Below are positions 45,068 to 53,609 of a stretch of DNA of 64,000 nt, in pieces. Source of the stretch: Ohtaekwangia sp036568665 (GTDB taxonomy: Bacteria > Bacteroidota > Bacteroidia > Cytophagales > Cyclobacteriaceae); contig NZ_DATCSD010000050.1 in assembly GCF_036568665.1 (NCBI RefSeq), forward strand, positions 43,317 through 107,316. Reading direction: 5' to 3'. The first letter of the stretch is position 1; each line of letters begins with the position of its first letter. The position numbers and the translations under genes were made by a program. The notes under the pieces are model-generated. The model had not been told where the DNA came from, did no database searches, and worked only from the letters and a program-made list of their open reading frames with translations.

Positions 45068-47215
45068 TTATCGTTTCAATACTTTGAACGACTGACTGAA
45101 TGCTCCACTGGAAATGCGGATATAGTATGTGCCTGGTTTCCACGATGAAGTATCCAATGTATTCTCTCCTGCCGATTTAGCCACCAAGCGCAACACCAGG
45201 TTGCCGGTAGAATCTTTTACTTCAACAACATGCTCCGTAGAACCAACGGGTGCCCTATACGTTAACTGGTTCACTACCGGATTCGGGTAACTGGTAATAG
45301 CCGTTTCGTTGCTGGCTACAGAAGTTGTTGTTGCCGCCAGTGCTGACACCGTACCATAGGCAAACATTTCCCATCCGCCTATCGCGGTGCGGGTGCAGGT
45401 CATCGCTTGTGTGCCATTTTCGGAAGATACATAGTAACCGTTGTTACCGCGAAGAGATATACTGCCATCGCTGTTGATGATCCAATCGAATTTCTCCCAG
45501 TCCTGGAACGCAGTTCGATTGCACGTCATCGCTTGTGTACCATTCTCTGATGATACATATTTACCTACATTCTGCAAAGCGATCTTGCCACCACCGGCAT
45601 CGACCACGAGAAATTGATTCCAGCCTTGCACGGCAGTAGCATTACACCACATGGGGCCTTCACCATTTTTAGAACTTACATATTGGTTGTTGAAACCACG
45701 CAGCCATATAGTCTGACCGATGGGCGCACCGGCCACGGCCTCAGTGTTGATCTTTACTTCGGTGTAACTGTTCCAGAGGTTCACGGAATTTCCATGACCT
45801 ACTATACGAACATACTTTCCGGTTTTGGCAGCGAATGAAAATGTTTGTAACGCCAGTGATGTACCACCGCTTACTAAACCAGAAGCTGCCGATGTCCAAC
45901 CATTACCATCGGCCGATACCTGCACATCGAACGTAGAAGTACGCACGTTTCCATTATAGAATGCAATTTGCACACCGGTGATCGAAGCTGTGTTGCCGAG
46001 ACAAAATTGAATCCACTGTCCATCACCTTCGGCTGACCAGCGTGTAGCCATGTCGTTGTCCAATACATTGGCAGGTACATTCCCATCGTTCGCGCTCGCT
46101 GAAACGGGTTCGCACGATGAGGCACCGGATGGAAGTTGTGAGTGCGTTGCTGTAAGCCAGCCAACAAAGTGATTTTCTATAGCATCCTCAGTACGGTTCT
46201 GATTCAATACATAGTTTTGTGTCTGAGGTATAGATAGTCCAAGTTGTGTATAGCGCGCCAACAGTATTTCGTAAGGAGCGCTCTTTCTGGCCCATGCAGA
46301 TTCTGATTGATAGTTGGGGCTTCCCGTACCAAGTAATCCTTTTACATACGCCTCGGCTCCCACGAGCAAGCGCGGCTGACTCAGTCCGCTGGTTCTCAGG
46401 AAGAGTGCGTTGTCACCTTGCTGGTGTGCTACTTCAGCTGATTCTGTTAAGCCGATCAACACATATTGCGAGTGAACGAAGTCGCGGTATAATTCGGGGA
46501 TTTCACCTATAGAAGTAATGGCATCAAATTGTCCTGTAACATGATTATATCCGGAATTATAGAGTGATGCATCGTTCAGAAAAACTCCGGCCGACATCAA
46601 TGAAAGATCTTTTGATATGAGCCAGTTCGCGGTTTGATATATAGGACCGTTGACGTACGTGAGTATTTTTCGCACGAAAGAATTGAAAGCACTCACTTCA
46701 CCGGATGGCCATCCGGCCGCACCGTTGTTATAGGTCTTGATAATCTCCGCCCCTGCCAGCCATATAGGGAGCGCCCACGAAGCCTCCAGCGTTGGTTGAT
46801 TCGGAGTATTACTTGGTGTAGTTATACTCTGAAAGGTAGACGACCACGCATTCATGATCTGGATAGCTTTTGTTTTGTGCGCAGCGTTTCCGGTTACAAC
46901 CCATTTGATAGCATGCGCGTAGGTAGCATGTGCATCTCTGCGAAAAGCATCTTCAGAAGTCGAGCTTCCTGAACCGATCACGTTAACAACAGCATACGGC
47001 TCCGGGTTATAGGTCAGACTTCCACGGGAATCGTTGGATAAAGCCTGGTAGCCCGCAACGATAGGGCTACCGGCATTGGCAGCCACTGCGGCCTTGATGA
47101 AATCAAGTTCTGCCTGACTGCTGAAAATTCCGGGGTGCCGGAACACCGCAGGGCTTTGCGATTGGCCAATGGTAAATACCATCAGCAGGAGAATGATGGA
47201 TAGTAGTTTCTTCAT
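45068..47215 (-). CDS. Secreted alginate-lyase-family enzyme with discoidin, fascin-like and T9SS domains
   Basis: This 715-residue enzyme starts at the ATG of MKKLLSIILLLMVFTIG, which gives a signal cleaved after QS; the 45-codon upstream extension has no signal and is excluded. Residues 25-375 resemble the alginate lyase (PL5-like) alpha/alpha toroid: HATYAHAIKWVVTGNAAHKTKAIQIMNAW, ANWLISKDLSLMSAGVFLND. The discoidin domain is at 380-505, the fascin-like trefoil with three repeats at 510-635, and a T9SS type A tail at 645-715 (SYPNPVVNQ...GTYYIRI). It cleaves a uronate- or polysaccharide-type substrate, not determined. It lies 40 bases upstream of the GH8 gene and shares its tail, so a common operon is likely. 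Confidence 0.9.
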   Translation of the reverse strand: MKKLLSIILLLMVFTIGQSQSPAVFRHPGIFSSQAELDFIKAAVAANAGSPIVAGYQALSNDSRGSLTYNPEPYAVVNVIGSGSSTSEDAFRRDAHATYAHAIKWVVTGNAAHKTKAIQIMNAWSSTFQSITTPSNTPNQPTLEASWALPIWLAGAEIIKTYNNGAAGWPSGEVSAFNSFVRKILTYVNGPIYQTANWLISKDLSLMSAGVFLNDASLYNSGYNHVTGQFDAITSIGEIPELYRDFVHSQYVLIGLTESAEVAHQQGDNALFLRTSGLSQPRLLVGAEAYVKGLLGTGSPNYQSESAWARKSAPYEILLARYTQLGLSIPQTQNYVLNQNRTEDAIENHFVGWLTATHSQLPSGASSCEPVSASANDGNVPANVLDNDMATRWSAEGDGQWIQFCLGNTASITGVQIAFYNGNVRTSTFDVQVSADGNGWTSAASGLVSGGTSLALQTFSFAAKTGKYVRIVGHGNSVNLWNSYTEVKINTEAVAGAPIGQTIWLRGFNNQYVSSKNGEGPMWCNATAVQGWNQFLVVDAGGGKIALQNVGKYVSSENGTQAMTCNRTAFQDWEKFDWIINSDGSISLRGNNGYYVSSENGTQAMTCTRTAIGGWEMFAYGTVSALAATTTSVASNETAITSYPNPVVNQLTYRAPVGSTEHVVEVKDSTGNLVLRLVAKSAGENTLDTSSWKPGTYYIRISSGAFSQSFKVLKR

Positions 47216-47458
47216 GTCTGTTTGTGTTAGATGAGCATTGTATACATCAACAGACGCTGAGCACAAGACTATTCCCTGACGAAACGAGTCTGTACACTTA
47301 TTGAACGGCAGAGTAAAATTATTGAACGGTAACAATATGTATATCGTCACCCAATGGAGAGTTTATCAATAGCATCAGCCATGTAAATATATACGTGGCA
47401 ACGGTTAATTGGTACAGAAAATAACTTTCCTCACAGCGCAGAGATTCTAAGTCGAGAT

Positions 47459-47878
47459 TCAGCCAGGATATTTTTTCTTCAGCGTATCAACTGAATGACT
47501 GATCAATGATTCCAGAACGCTCAAATCTATATCACTCAATTTTTTGATATATATACATCCCTTGGTAGCCTTATGCTTTCCTAATTTCTCCAGCAGTTTG
47601 GGATGATCGGCAAAAGCTGGCATAGCATATACGGTGATGTTTTGCTTGCGGGGCGAAAATCCGGTGAGACAGGAATCACCTTCATGGCCACTCTCATATT
47701 TGTAATGATATTTTCCAAATCCTACAATGCTCGGTCCCCACATCTTGGGCTTGGCACCGGTAACTTTCTTCATCATTTTTGCAAGTGCATAGCAGTCATC
47801 GCGAACCTGTTCGTTTGTTATAGCATCCAGAAAATCTTCTACGGATTGCTCGGTGGGTTTTGTTTTTTGCTCAGCCAT
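47459..47878 (-). CDS. DUF1801 domain protein
   Basis: This 139-residue protein starts at MAEQKTKPTEQSVEDFLDAI; 14 upstream codons are excluded. The core, DCYALAKMMKKVTGAKPKMWGPSIVGFGKYHYKYESG, then CLTGFSPRKQNITVY, then KLGKHKATKGCIYIKKLSDIDLSVLESLI, is the DUF1801 (YdhG-like) pattern. The fold resembles frataxin-like domains; the function is not established. It is divergent from the VOC gene. Confidence 0.93.
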   Translation of the reverse strand: MAEQKTKPTEQSVEDFLDAITNEQVRDDCYALAKMMKKVTGAKPKMWGPSIVGFGKYHYKYESGHEGDSCLTGFSPRKQNITVYAMPAFADHPKLLEKLGKHKATKGCIYIKKLSDIDLSVLESLISHSVDTLKKKYPG

Positions 47879-47950
47879 AAAATATACCGCTACACATTTC
47901 GGTATATAAATGTAATACATAACAGGCTTTTACCGAAGGCGCATACGGCA

Positions 47951-47983
47951 TTTGTTTCTATTGGTGATTGCATCGTATCTTCA
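47951..47983 (+). promoter_or_regulatory. Candidate promoter of the VOC gene
   Basis: TTTG is followed after 21 bases by TATCTTCA, which keeps the TA and two further bases of the -7 box. It ends 37 bases before the VOC start codon. Confidence 0.38.
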
Positions 47984-48020
47984 CACAGGCGCATCACTTT
48001 ATTACATAACGCCTGCTAAC

Positions 48021-48398
48021 ATGAAAACATTGATTACTCCCTGGCTATCGGTTAAGAACGGAGCACAGGCTGTTGTTTTTTATAAGGCAGCATTTGGTGC
48101 CACAGAAGTATACCGGATGGATGCACCTGATGGCAGTGTAATTGCCAGGCTCTCGGTAGATGGTGCCGAGTTCTGGGTTAGCGATGAGTCACTTGACAAT
48201 ATGAGTCCGTTGTCGTTGGGAGGTTCTTCTGCACGCATGATCATAACCATTGCAGATCCCGACACCTTGTTTGCCCGGGCACTAAAGGCCGGTGCTACGG
48301 AAGTATACCCTATAAGTGAAGAACATGGCTGGAGAATTGGCCGTCTCGTTGATCCTTTTGGTCATCATTGGGAGATTGGCCATCCATTAGACAAATAA
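48021..48398 (+). CDS. VOC family protein (PhnB/glyoxalase-like)
   Basis: This 125-residue protein begins MKTLITPWLSVKNGAQAVVFYKAAFGATEVYRM, the typical PhnB-like start. It has the paired beta-alpha-beta-beta-beta units of the vicinal oxygen chelate fold and ends DPFGHHWEIGHP. Metal-ligand histidines are not all conserved, so it may bind ligands or antibiotics rather than catalyse. The start follows the family; the upstream frame is non-coding. Confidence 0.92.
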   Translation: MKTLITPWLSVKNGAQAVVFYKAAFGATEVYRMDAPDGSVIARLSVDGAEFWVSDESLDNMSPLSLGGSSARMIITIADPDTLFARALKAGATEVYPISEEHGWRIGRLVDPFGHHWEIGHPLDK

Positions 48399-48416
48399 TC
48401 TATACTATATATTACA

Positions 48417-49292
48417 CTATTCAAACAGCGAAGTATATTCTTTCGGCAATGCTGTCAACGGTTTAATCTTTATATCTTTGAAAAATACTTCTGCGGCTTC
48501 ACTTTGTAATTGTATCCTGCCTTTCGTCATTGGTACAGACGTACCATCGGGTTGTATATAGCGCGAGTTCTTCAATACCATTACAACGTGTCCGTTCACT
48601 ATATGGAGGCTCTTGCCTTCAAAACTGATCAGCTCTATAGAGGTCCACTCTCCCATCGGGCTCTCATAATTCTCCGAGCGCAGGCAAAATCCTTCGCTGC
48701 CTCTTCCAAAAGGTCGGAACGGCTGCTTCTCATTCGCTACACAATTCATAATACCTTCGGATTGGAACGACCGGATATCGATAGCGGAATTTGCCTGACA
48801 CCAGAAATCTCCCATGTGTCCTTCCATGATCTGAAATTCCTGCGAGAGCATCCACGAGCGCCAGTACTCTACACCGGCTTCACCAATGGAGTTATATAGT
48901 ATACCGGAGTCGCGAAGCTTATCTTTTCTCGGTTCGTCCTTTCGCTCTCCCCATTTTACCTGCAGTTTTAAATGATAATTATCGTATTCCTTCCGGGTAA
49001 ATAAACATCCGTAAATTTCTCCGCTAACCCGCAGCACCGGGCCGCTCTTCTCGTTCAGCACGGAGAATACATGTGTTTCATCCTTGTTATACCCGATTGG
49101 TTGCAGTTCCTTACCGGATTCGTCTTTCGGTATATTTCCATTATAACCACGCTTGTGTCGATAGCTCAGATATGTTTGCCATTGAGAGAGATCTTTATCC
49201 AGGAGAGGCGTCCATTCATCAGCCGGACGCATGGAGATAAGCAAAACGCCAATGGAGAAAATGGCGACCGAAAGCAGGAATGACTTTTTCAT
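48417..49292 (-). CDS. DUF1080 (3-keto-disaccharide hydrolase-like) protein
   Basis: This is a 291-residue exported protein; residues 1-20 form a signal or membrane anchor. The DUF1080 core has WTPLLDKDLSQWQTYLSY, a concanavalin-like strand set (YDNYHLKLQVKWGE, DSGILYNSIGEAGVEYWRSWMLSQEFQIMEGHMGDFW) and a final FFKDIKIKPL. Members of this family bind or hydrolyse 3-keto-glycosides and are common in Bacteroidota sugar-use loci. It is divergent from an AraC regulator, and one arm of a perfect inverted repeat sits just upstream of each gene, so it is the likely target of that regulator. Confidence 0.92.
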   Translation of the reverse strand: MKKSFLLSVAIFSIGVLLISMRPADEWTPLLDKDLSQWQTYLSYRHKRGYNGNIPKDESGKELQPIGYNKDETHVFSVLNEKSGPVLRVSGEIYGCLFTRKEYDNYHLKLQVKWGERKDEPRKDKLRDSGILYNSIGEAGVEYWRSWMLSQEFQIMEGHMGDFWCQANSAIDIRSFQSEGIMNCVANEKQPFRPFGRGSEGFCLRSENYESPMGEWTSIELISFEGKSLHIVNGHVVMVLKNSRYIQPDGTSVPMTKGRIQLQSEAAEVFFKDIKIKPLTALPKEYTSLFE

Positions 49293-49318
49293 ACAGGGGT
49301 GTTCAGGTAATACACAAT

Positions 49319-49378
49319 AAAAGTACCGACTTGCCGCTTTTTATAAATTGTACAAATCCATTATTTGTCGGTACTTTT
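49319..49378. promoter_or_regulatory. Inverted repeat between the DUF1080 and AraC genes
   Basis: AAAAGTACCGAC (49319-49330) and its exact reverse complement GTCGGTACTTTT (49367-49378) face each other across 36 bases. One arm lies 27 bases from the DUF1080 start and the other 8 bases from the AraC start. A 12-base perfect match is very unlikely by chance, so these are probably two half-sites of a regulator. Confidence 0.6.
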
Positions 49379-49385
49379 ATGCTTT

Positions 49386-50225
49386 ATGAAACGATACGTT
49401 CTGCACGAGCCCTTTAATATTTACCGTTTTGAAGTTTCCCAATGGCCACACCCGGTACATAATCATACTTATTTCGAGATCATTTTTATACTAAAAGGAA
49501 AAGGCATCCACAACATCAATGGCAACACCTTCCGGTATAGTGCAGGTGATATATTTCTGCTGGGGCCGGAAGATTACCACGATTTTGAAATACAGGCATT
49601 AACTGAGTTCTGCTATATCCGGTTTAATGAATCTTTCAGCAGCAATACCCTGCAGGATAAGAACAAGGACTGGCAGCAGATTGTAAAAATGGTGCTGCAT
49701 ACTTCGTGGCAAGGTAAAGGATCGATCGTACAAGACAGGCGGGAGAAACAAAAACTACACAGCCTGCTACAGGTATTGCAGAGTGAATATGAAAATCGCC
49801 ACGAACTGCATTTCGAAGTAATTCGCGACAGCCTGATGCGAAGTATAATGACAATCCTTGCCCGAAATATATCCCGGCAGGCTCTCGCAGTATCAAGTCT
49901 TAAAACTACTTCCGTGGAAGCGATGCTCCTTCACATCCGGCAGAATATTTATAAACCTGCACAGCTAAGCATGGAGAGTTTGTCCGAAAAATTTAATCAT
50001 GCCCCTACCTATCTCAGTATTTTCTTTAAGAAGCATACGGGAGAATCGCTGAAGCAGTATATCGTGAAGTACAAGATCAAACTGATCGAGGCACGATTAC
50101 TCTATAGCCCGTTAAGCCTCGCAGAAATTGCAGATGAATTTGGCTATACAGATGAGAGTCACCTCTGCCGGCAGTTCAGAAAATATACCGGCATGACGCC
50201 CACAACATTTCGTAAACGAAAATAG
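49386..50225 (+). CDS. AraC family transcriptional regulator
   Basis: This 279-residue regulator starts at MKRYVLHEPFNIYRFE; the seven codons before this would run through the inverted repeat. The N-terminal cupin has HPVHNHTYFEIIFILKGKGIHNINGNTFRYSAGDIFLLGPEDYHDFEI, a classic sugar-sensing fold. The C-terminal helix-turn-helix pair ends SLAEIADEFGYTDESHLCRQFRKYTGMTPTTFRK. It probably controls the divergent DUF1080 gene and itself through the inverted repeat. Confidence 0.93.
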   Translation: MKRYVLHEPFNIYRFEVSQWPHPVHNHTYFEIIFILKGKGIHNINGNTFRYSAGDIFLLGPEDYHDFEIQALTEFCYIRFNESFSSNTLQDKNKDWQQIVKMVLHTSWQGKGSIVQDRREKQKLHSLLQVLQSEYENRHELHFEVIRDSLMRSIMTILARNISRQALAVSSLKTTSVEAMLLHIRQNIYKPAQLSMESLSEKFNHAPTYLSIFFKKHTGESLKQYIVKYKIKLIEARLLYSPLSLAEIADEFGYTDESHLCRQFRKYTGMTPTTFRKRK

Positions 50226-50291
50226 CCCTGTCGGTATACATCTGTGAGATGCTATACCATGCAGGGGATATTATACCTTTTAAAGCAAATA

Positions 50292-50669
50292 CTAATCGTA
50301 CAGGAAGGGTGTATCGGAAAACTGGAAAGAGACTTGGCCGGTTTGTGTGTCGCGGCTTACGCCTATATATACTTTACGGCTGACAAAGAAGTAAACATTC
50401 TCTGTAGTCGTTTTGTTTACAATAGCTCTGATCTCATGGCGTCCTTCTGAAATTACCCCCTTATAGATACCATCTACACAAACACCCAGCAACGCGCTGG
50501 TAGTAAGTTTTCCATTAATAACTTCATGGTTATCCACCAGCACCTGAACCTGGTCGCTGTCAAAGGAACCCTGAACATCAACTCCGTATTCAAAACTTTC
50601 ACGATCATCATTATGGCATGCACCAACGAAGACCAGTAATAATACGACAGCAAGTGAAGTCTGTTTCAT
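50292..50669 (-). CDS. Small lipoprotein of unknown function
   Basis: This 125-residue protein starts at MKQTSLAVVLLLVFVGAC, with Cys18 in a clear lipobox. The mature part is strand-rich (VQVLVDNHEVINGKLTT, SEGRHEIRAIVN, ENVYFFVSRKVYIGVSRD) and resembles an Ig-like or carboxypeptidase-regulatory-like fold. I do not recognise the family. It follows the GAF sensor gene on the same strand. Confidence 0.72.
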   Translation of the reverse strand: MKQTSLAVVLLLVFVGACHNDDRESFEYGVDVQGSFDSDQVQVLVDNHEVINGKLTTSALLGVCVDGIYKGVISEGRHEIRAIVNKTTTENVYFFVSRKVYIGVSRDTQTGQVSFQFSDTPFLYD

Positions 50670-50754
50670 AGGGGGATCGTTTTGTTCTTGGACACTTATT
50701 ATCACCGGAAGGTTGGAATGTCTCATAAACAAATATAGAATATCCCCCGGTGTA

Positions 50755-52161
50755 TCAGTTCAGCGAGGCATTCACTCCCGTGAATTTCGATTCGTATTCG
50801 CGGGTCTTGCGCATCATTTCTTCCTGCGTTGCCTGCAGCTCTTCCATATTCTGACGCATCTCTTCTTCCTGTGCCCGCATTTCTTCCGCCTGCTGTTGGG
50901 CTTCTTCCAAAAGCGCTTTAATGCGTTGCGTAGTGCGCGATGAAACAATAGCAGACGCTATATTTTCGGCAGCCTTTTCAATAAACTGCATTTCATATTC
51001 GCGCAACTCGTTGAAAGATGCTACTTCAATCACACCTACTATTTCATCCCGTGTTTTTACAGGTACCAGGTATATACATCGCGGAGCGGCATCGCCCAGG
51101 CCCGAAGTAATTTTCACATAATCCTTCGGCACAACTGTCATATATACCGGGGTTCGTTCCTGGAAACATTGTCCTACCAGTCCCTCTCCTATTGCCACAC
51201 GCTTATCCATATATTTTTTCCGGTCGTATGCATAACAGGCGGTTAACATCAGGGCTGCATCTTCTCCCTCACCATCAATCAAAAATAATCCTCCCTGGTT
51301 AATACCGGTATATTTCACGAGGCTTCTCACAAAATCATCCGCCAGCGCTACAGGGTTATGCGTATGTTGTCGTATAACATCACCGATCCTGGTAATGCCC
51401 ACAGTAATAAACTTATCCTGATGCTCGCGCTCGTGCGACAGCTTCAGGTTATCACGCATTCTCAACAGCGATTTACCGAGTTCATCCTGCTCATCCAATA
51501 AAGTATAGCTCATATCCAGGTTGCCTTTGCTGATCTCTTCGGCAAAGGCAACGTTGTTCACCATATTGGCAACCTGTTTTTCCAGCAGCACAGTTTTGCG
51601 TGCATCGCTGGTAGTGGTGCGACCAAGATCGTACGACCAGTAAGCACATATACCCATAATAACTGCCGCCAGCAAAGCATGAAACAGAAATGCCTGGAGA
51701 TCCATATAGTCGAGTTGTGTAAAGTATATTTCCTTCATGCCCTGGTATTGTAACCATGCAAACAAAGCATGATGAACAACCGTGATTAGCAGAAGCGGTA
51801 TAATCAGCGTCCAGTTACGATACGTGATTAACAGGGCTGATCCTACAAAGAAAAAGAAGTGCATTTCAAATATACCATGCATCTGGTAAATGAACTGCGC
51901 GGAGAAAATAGCAAAGACAGCACTGAGTACATATTGATATAGCGTGTATTGTGGCAACAACCAACGTGTAACGAAATACGCCAGTAAGCACAAACCTCCC
52001 ACACCAATCGCAATAGCGTATGTATGGTAAAAGAACGACAGGAAGATACCAAACAGGAAATAGGCAGCAAGAGCAAAGTTCATAATGCGATCAGACTTTT
52101 CATTAATGCTCTGAAACGCAGCCTTACGAATCTCCCGGCTAAGATTAATGGATGTTGTCAT
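50755..52161 (-). CDS. Membrane sensor with GAF domain and coiled coil, no output domain
   Basis: This 468-residue protein has six membrane helices (residues 28-190, for example FALAAYFLFGIFLSFFYHTYA), then a HAMP-like linker (about 195-250), and a GAF domain (about 265-400: GGLFLIDGEGEDAALMLTACYAYDRKK, VAIGEGLVGQCFQERTPVY, YLVPVKTRDEIVGVIEVAS). It ends in a Gln/Glu/Met-rich coiled coil (EEAQQQAEEMRAQEEEMRQN). No kinase, cyclase or GGDEF domain follows. Proteins of this layout occur in Cytophagales as partners of histidine kinases. The ligand is unknown. Confidence 0.85.
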   Translation of the reverse strand: MTTSINLSREIRKAAFQSINEKSDRIMNFALAAYFLFGIFLSFFYHTYAIAIGVGGLCLLAYFVTRWLLPQYTLYQYVLSAVFAIFSAQFIYQMHGIFEMHFFFFVGSALLITYRNWTLIIPLLLITVVHHALFAWLQYQGMKEIYFTQLDYMDLQAFLFHALLAAVIMGICAYWSYDLGRTTTSDARKTVLLEKQVANMVNNVAFAEEISKGNLDMSYTLLDEQDELGKSLLRMRDNLKLSHEREHQDKFITVGITRIGDVIRQHTHNPVALADDFVRSLVKYTGINQGGLFLIDGEGEDAALMLTACYAYDRKKYMDKRVAIGEGLVGQCFQERTPVYMTVVPKDYVKITSGLGDAAPRCIYLVPVKTRDEIVGVIEVASFNELREYEMQFIEKAAENIASAIVSSRTTQRIKALLEEAQQQAEEMRAQEEEMRQNMEELQATQEEMMRKTREYESKFTGVNASLN

Positions 52162-52194
52162 AGACCTTTTTGATAGAATGAGAATCTTTTATAG

Positions 52195-52809
52195 TTAGAA
52201 TAATATAGGGGCAGATGATGATTCGTCACCGGGCAAAGAACACCCGTACGATTGCGTGGCCACTATACCAAAAGCCGGTGAAGGCTGATGATTTAGCAGT
52301 GCCAGTAGTGAGAGCTCGGCAAAGTTGGATGCTTTGGTGGTACAATACCGTGCGCGATTATAGTTTCCGCGATAATACAATTTCCCGTCTGCATCAACAA
52401 TGGCAGCCTGTGGCGTAGAGTATACACCGCATGCTGTTGCAATAGCTTGCTGTGTATCCGTTACGATAGGTATATCTTCTCCGAATGTGTCGGCAGCCTG
52501 TTGTCGTCCTTCTTCGGAAGAAACAACGATCGTGAATGCAACTTCACTACGATAACTCCGGATCAGTGATTGGATATAACGGGCATTGAACCTGGAACAG
52601 GGACAATCAGGATTATAGAAATGGAAGAAGTAGGCACGTTGCTTTCCGAGGCTGGCTGGCAGTTGAACGGCCTGCCCTATGGTAACCTCTTTATAATCAG
52701 CGGGTACAGGAGTTGGGAGACTATATTTTGCATCCTGCTGCCAGAATAAGACAGCTACTCCTGTTGAACATCCCATTAACATCAATACTACGATCGCTAC
52801 TCTCACCAT
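52195..52809 (-). CDS. Membrane-anchored thioredoxin-fold protein
   Basis: This 204-residue protein has an N-terminal signal or anchor (VVLMLMGCSTGVAVLF). The thioredoxin core has FFHFYNPDCPCSRFNARYIQSL, with a C-x-C motif (PDCPCS) in place of CxxC. FGEDIPIVTD and YSTPQAAIVDADGKLYYRGNYN provide the cis-Pro strand and final strands. It resembles AhpC/TSA-like or DUF6436-type proteins. A role in envelope redox chemistry is an inference. It lies 33 bases upstream of the GAF sensor gene on the same strand. Confidence 0.8.
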   Translation of the reverse strand: MVRVAIVVLMLMGCSTGVAVLFWQQDAKYSLPTPVPADYKEVTIGQAVQLPASLGKQRAYFFHFYNPDCPCSRFNARYIQSLIRSYRSEVAFTIVVSSEEGRQQAADTFGEDIPIVTDTQQAIATACGVYSTPQAAIVDADGKLYYRGNYNRARYCTTKASNFAELSLLALLNHQPSPAFGIVATQSYGCSLPGDESSSAPILF

Positions 52810-53122
52810 TCCTGTTTACGCTTAATCATATACGATACAAATACATTAACCGGTTTCCGGTCAGATTGTTTAAAGTATACAAATAAGAATCCCGCGTGGT
52901 GAAAACCATGCAAACGACCTGAAAAGAGATGTGAGTCACGTTTCGTGTCTCAAATCAAAAAGAGATAAAACCTGTTTGGGAAAGATTGCCAGAAGTATAT
53001 ACTTACCGGCTTCATGATCTATAGCAGTGATGGCTGCCTGTCAGAATGGGACGCATCTATAGCGCACAACGACATATGTCAAACATATAAAATTCTACAC
53101 GTAAGCCGATGATCAGAACTTA
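52810..53122. other. Intergenic region
   Basis: These 313 bases between the thioredoxin-fold gene and a short ORF contain no convincing gene on either strand. Minor TATA runs are the only structure I see. Confidence 0.4.
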
Positions 53123-53248
53123 CTACTTGATCACCAGCTTTTCTGAGAACCATTCTTTGTCATCAAATGGATTGATCCAAAGGATGTAATTACTGTACAC
53201 TGTTCCAACATACGGAGTGTTGTTGATGAGTTTGATTAACTTTTTCAT
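53123..53248 (-). CDS. Possible 41-residue peptide gene
   Basis: This short frame reads MKKLIKLINNTPYVGTVYSN, then YILWINPFDDKEWFSEKLVIK, and stops at TAG. Strongly protein-like features are a Lys-rich start, an aromatic core and an amphipathic end. The gene is isolated in an 800-base gap, about 310 bases upstream of the thioredoxin-fold gene on the same strand. No RBS is visible, as is normal here. No family is recognised. Confidence 0.5.
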   Translation of the reverse strand: MKKLIKLINNTPYVGTVYSNYILWINPFDDKEWFSEKLVIK

Positions 53249-53609
53249 ATACTATAATTTATTTATTAGTACTAACTGGAACGTGCGTCAAAAAGTTTCA
53301 ACTTTTATTATGAATCTCAGAAGTGTTGTACGAATAACACTTAATTTCTCATTCTCTTAACAAAAGCAAAATAACCCGTTGTCCGTTACTTCACCGAGAT
53401 TTATACTACGGCTTATAATTATATACAGGATCAATCTATACATTCGTTCACCATAAAATACAGACGTGAGGTGTTGGCAATATTAGTGTAACCGTTTTAT
53501 GGACATTTAAAAAGGTTCAACGCATGTTGAGCAGTATATATAGTCTGAATGAACAACGGCCTATATAGTTAAATCCCGGCAAAACGTTTAACGAATCATT
53601 ACACATATT
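53249..53609. other. Intergenic region with promoters
   Basis: These 361 bases separate the 41-codon ORF from the large sorbosone-dehydrogenase-like gene. The region is AT-rich; I found no exact promoter consensus, RNA gene or further open frame. Confidence 0.4.

Noticed and set aside
47216..47350. N-terminal extension of the alginate-lyase-family gene
   Set aside because: A clear signal peptide begins at the inner ATG; an extension of 45 residues before it would destroy export.
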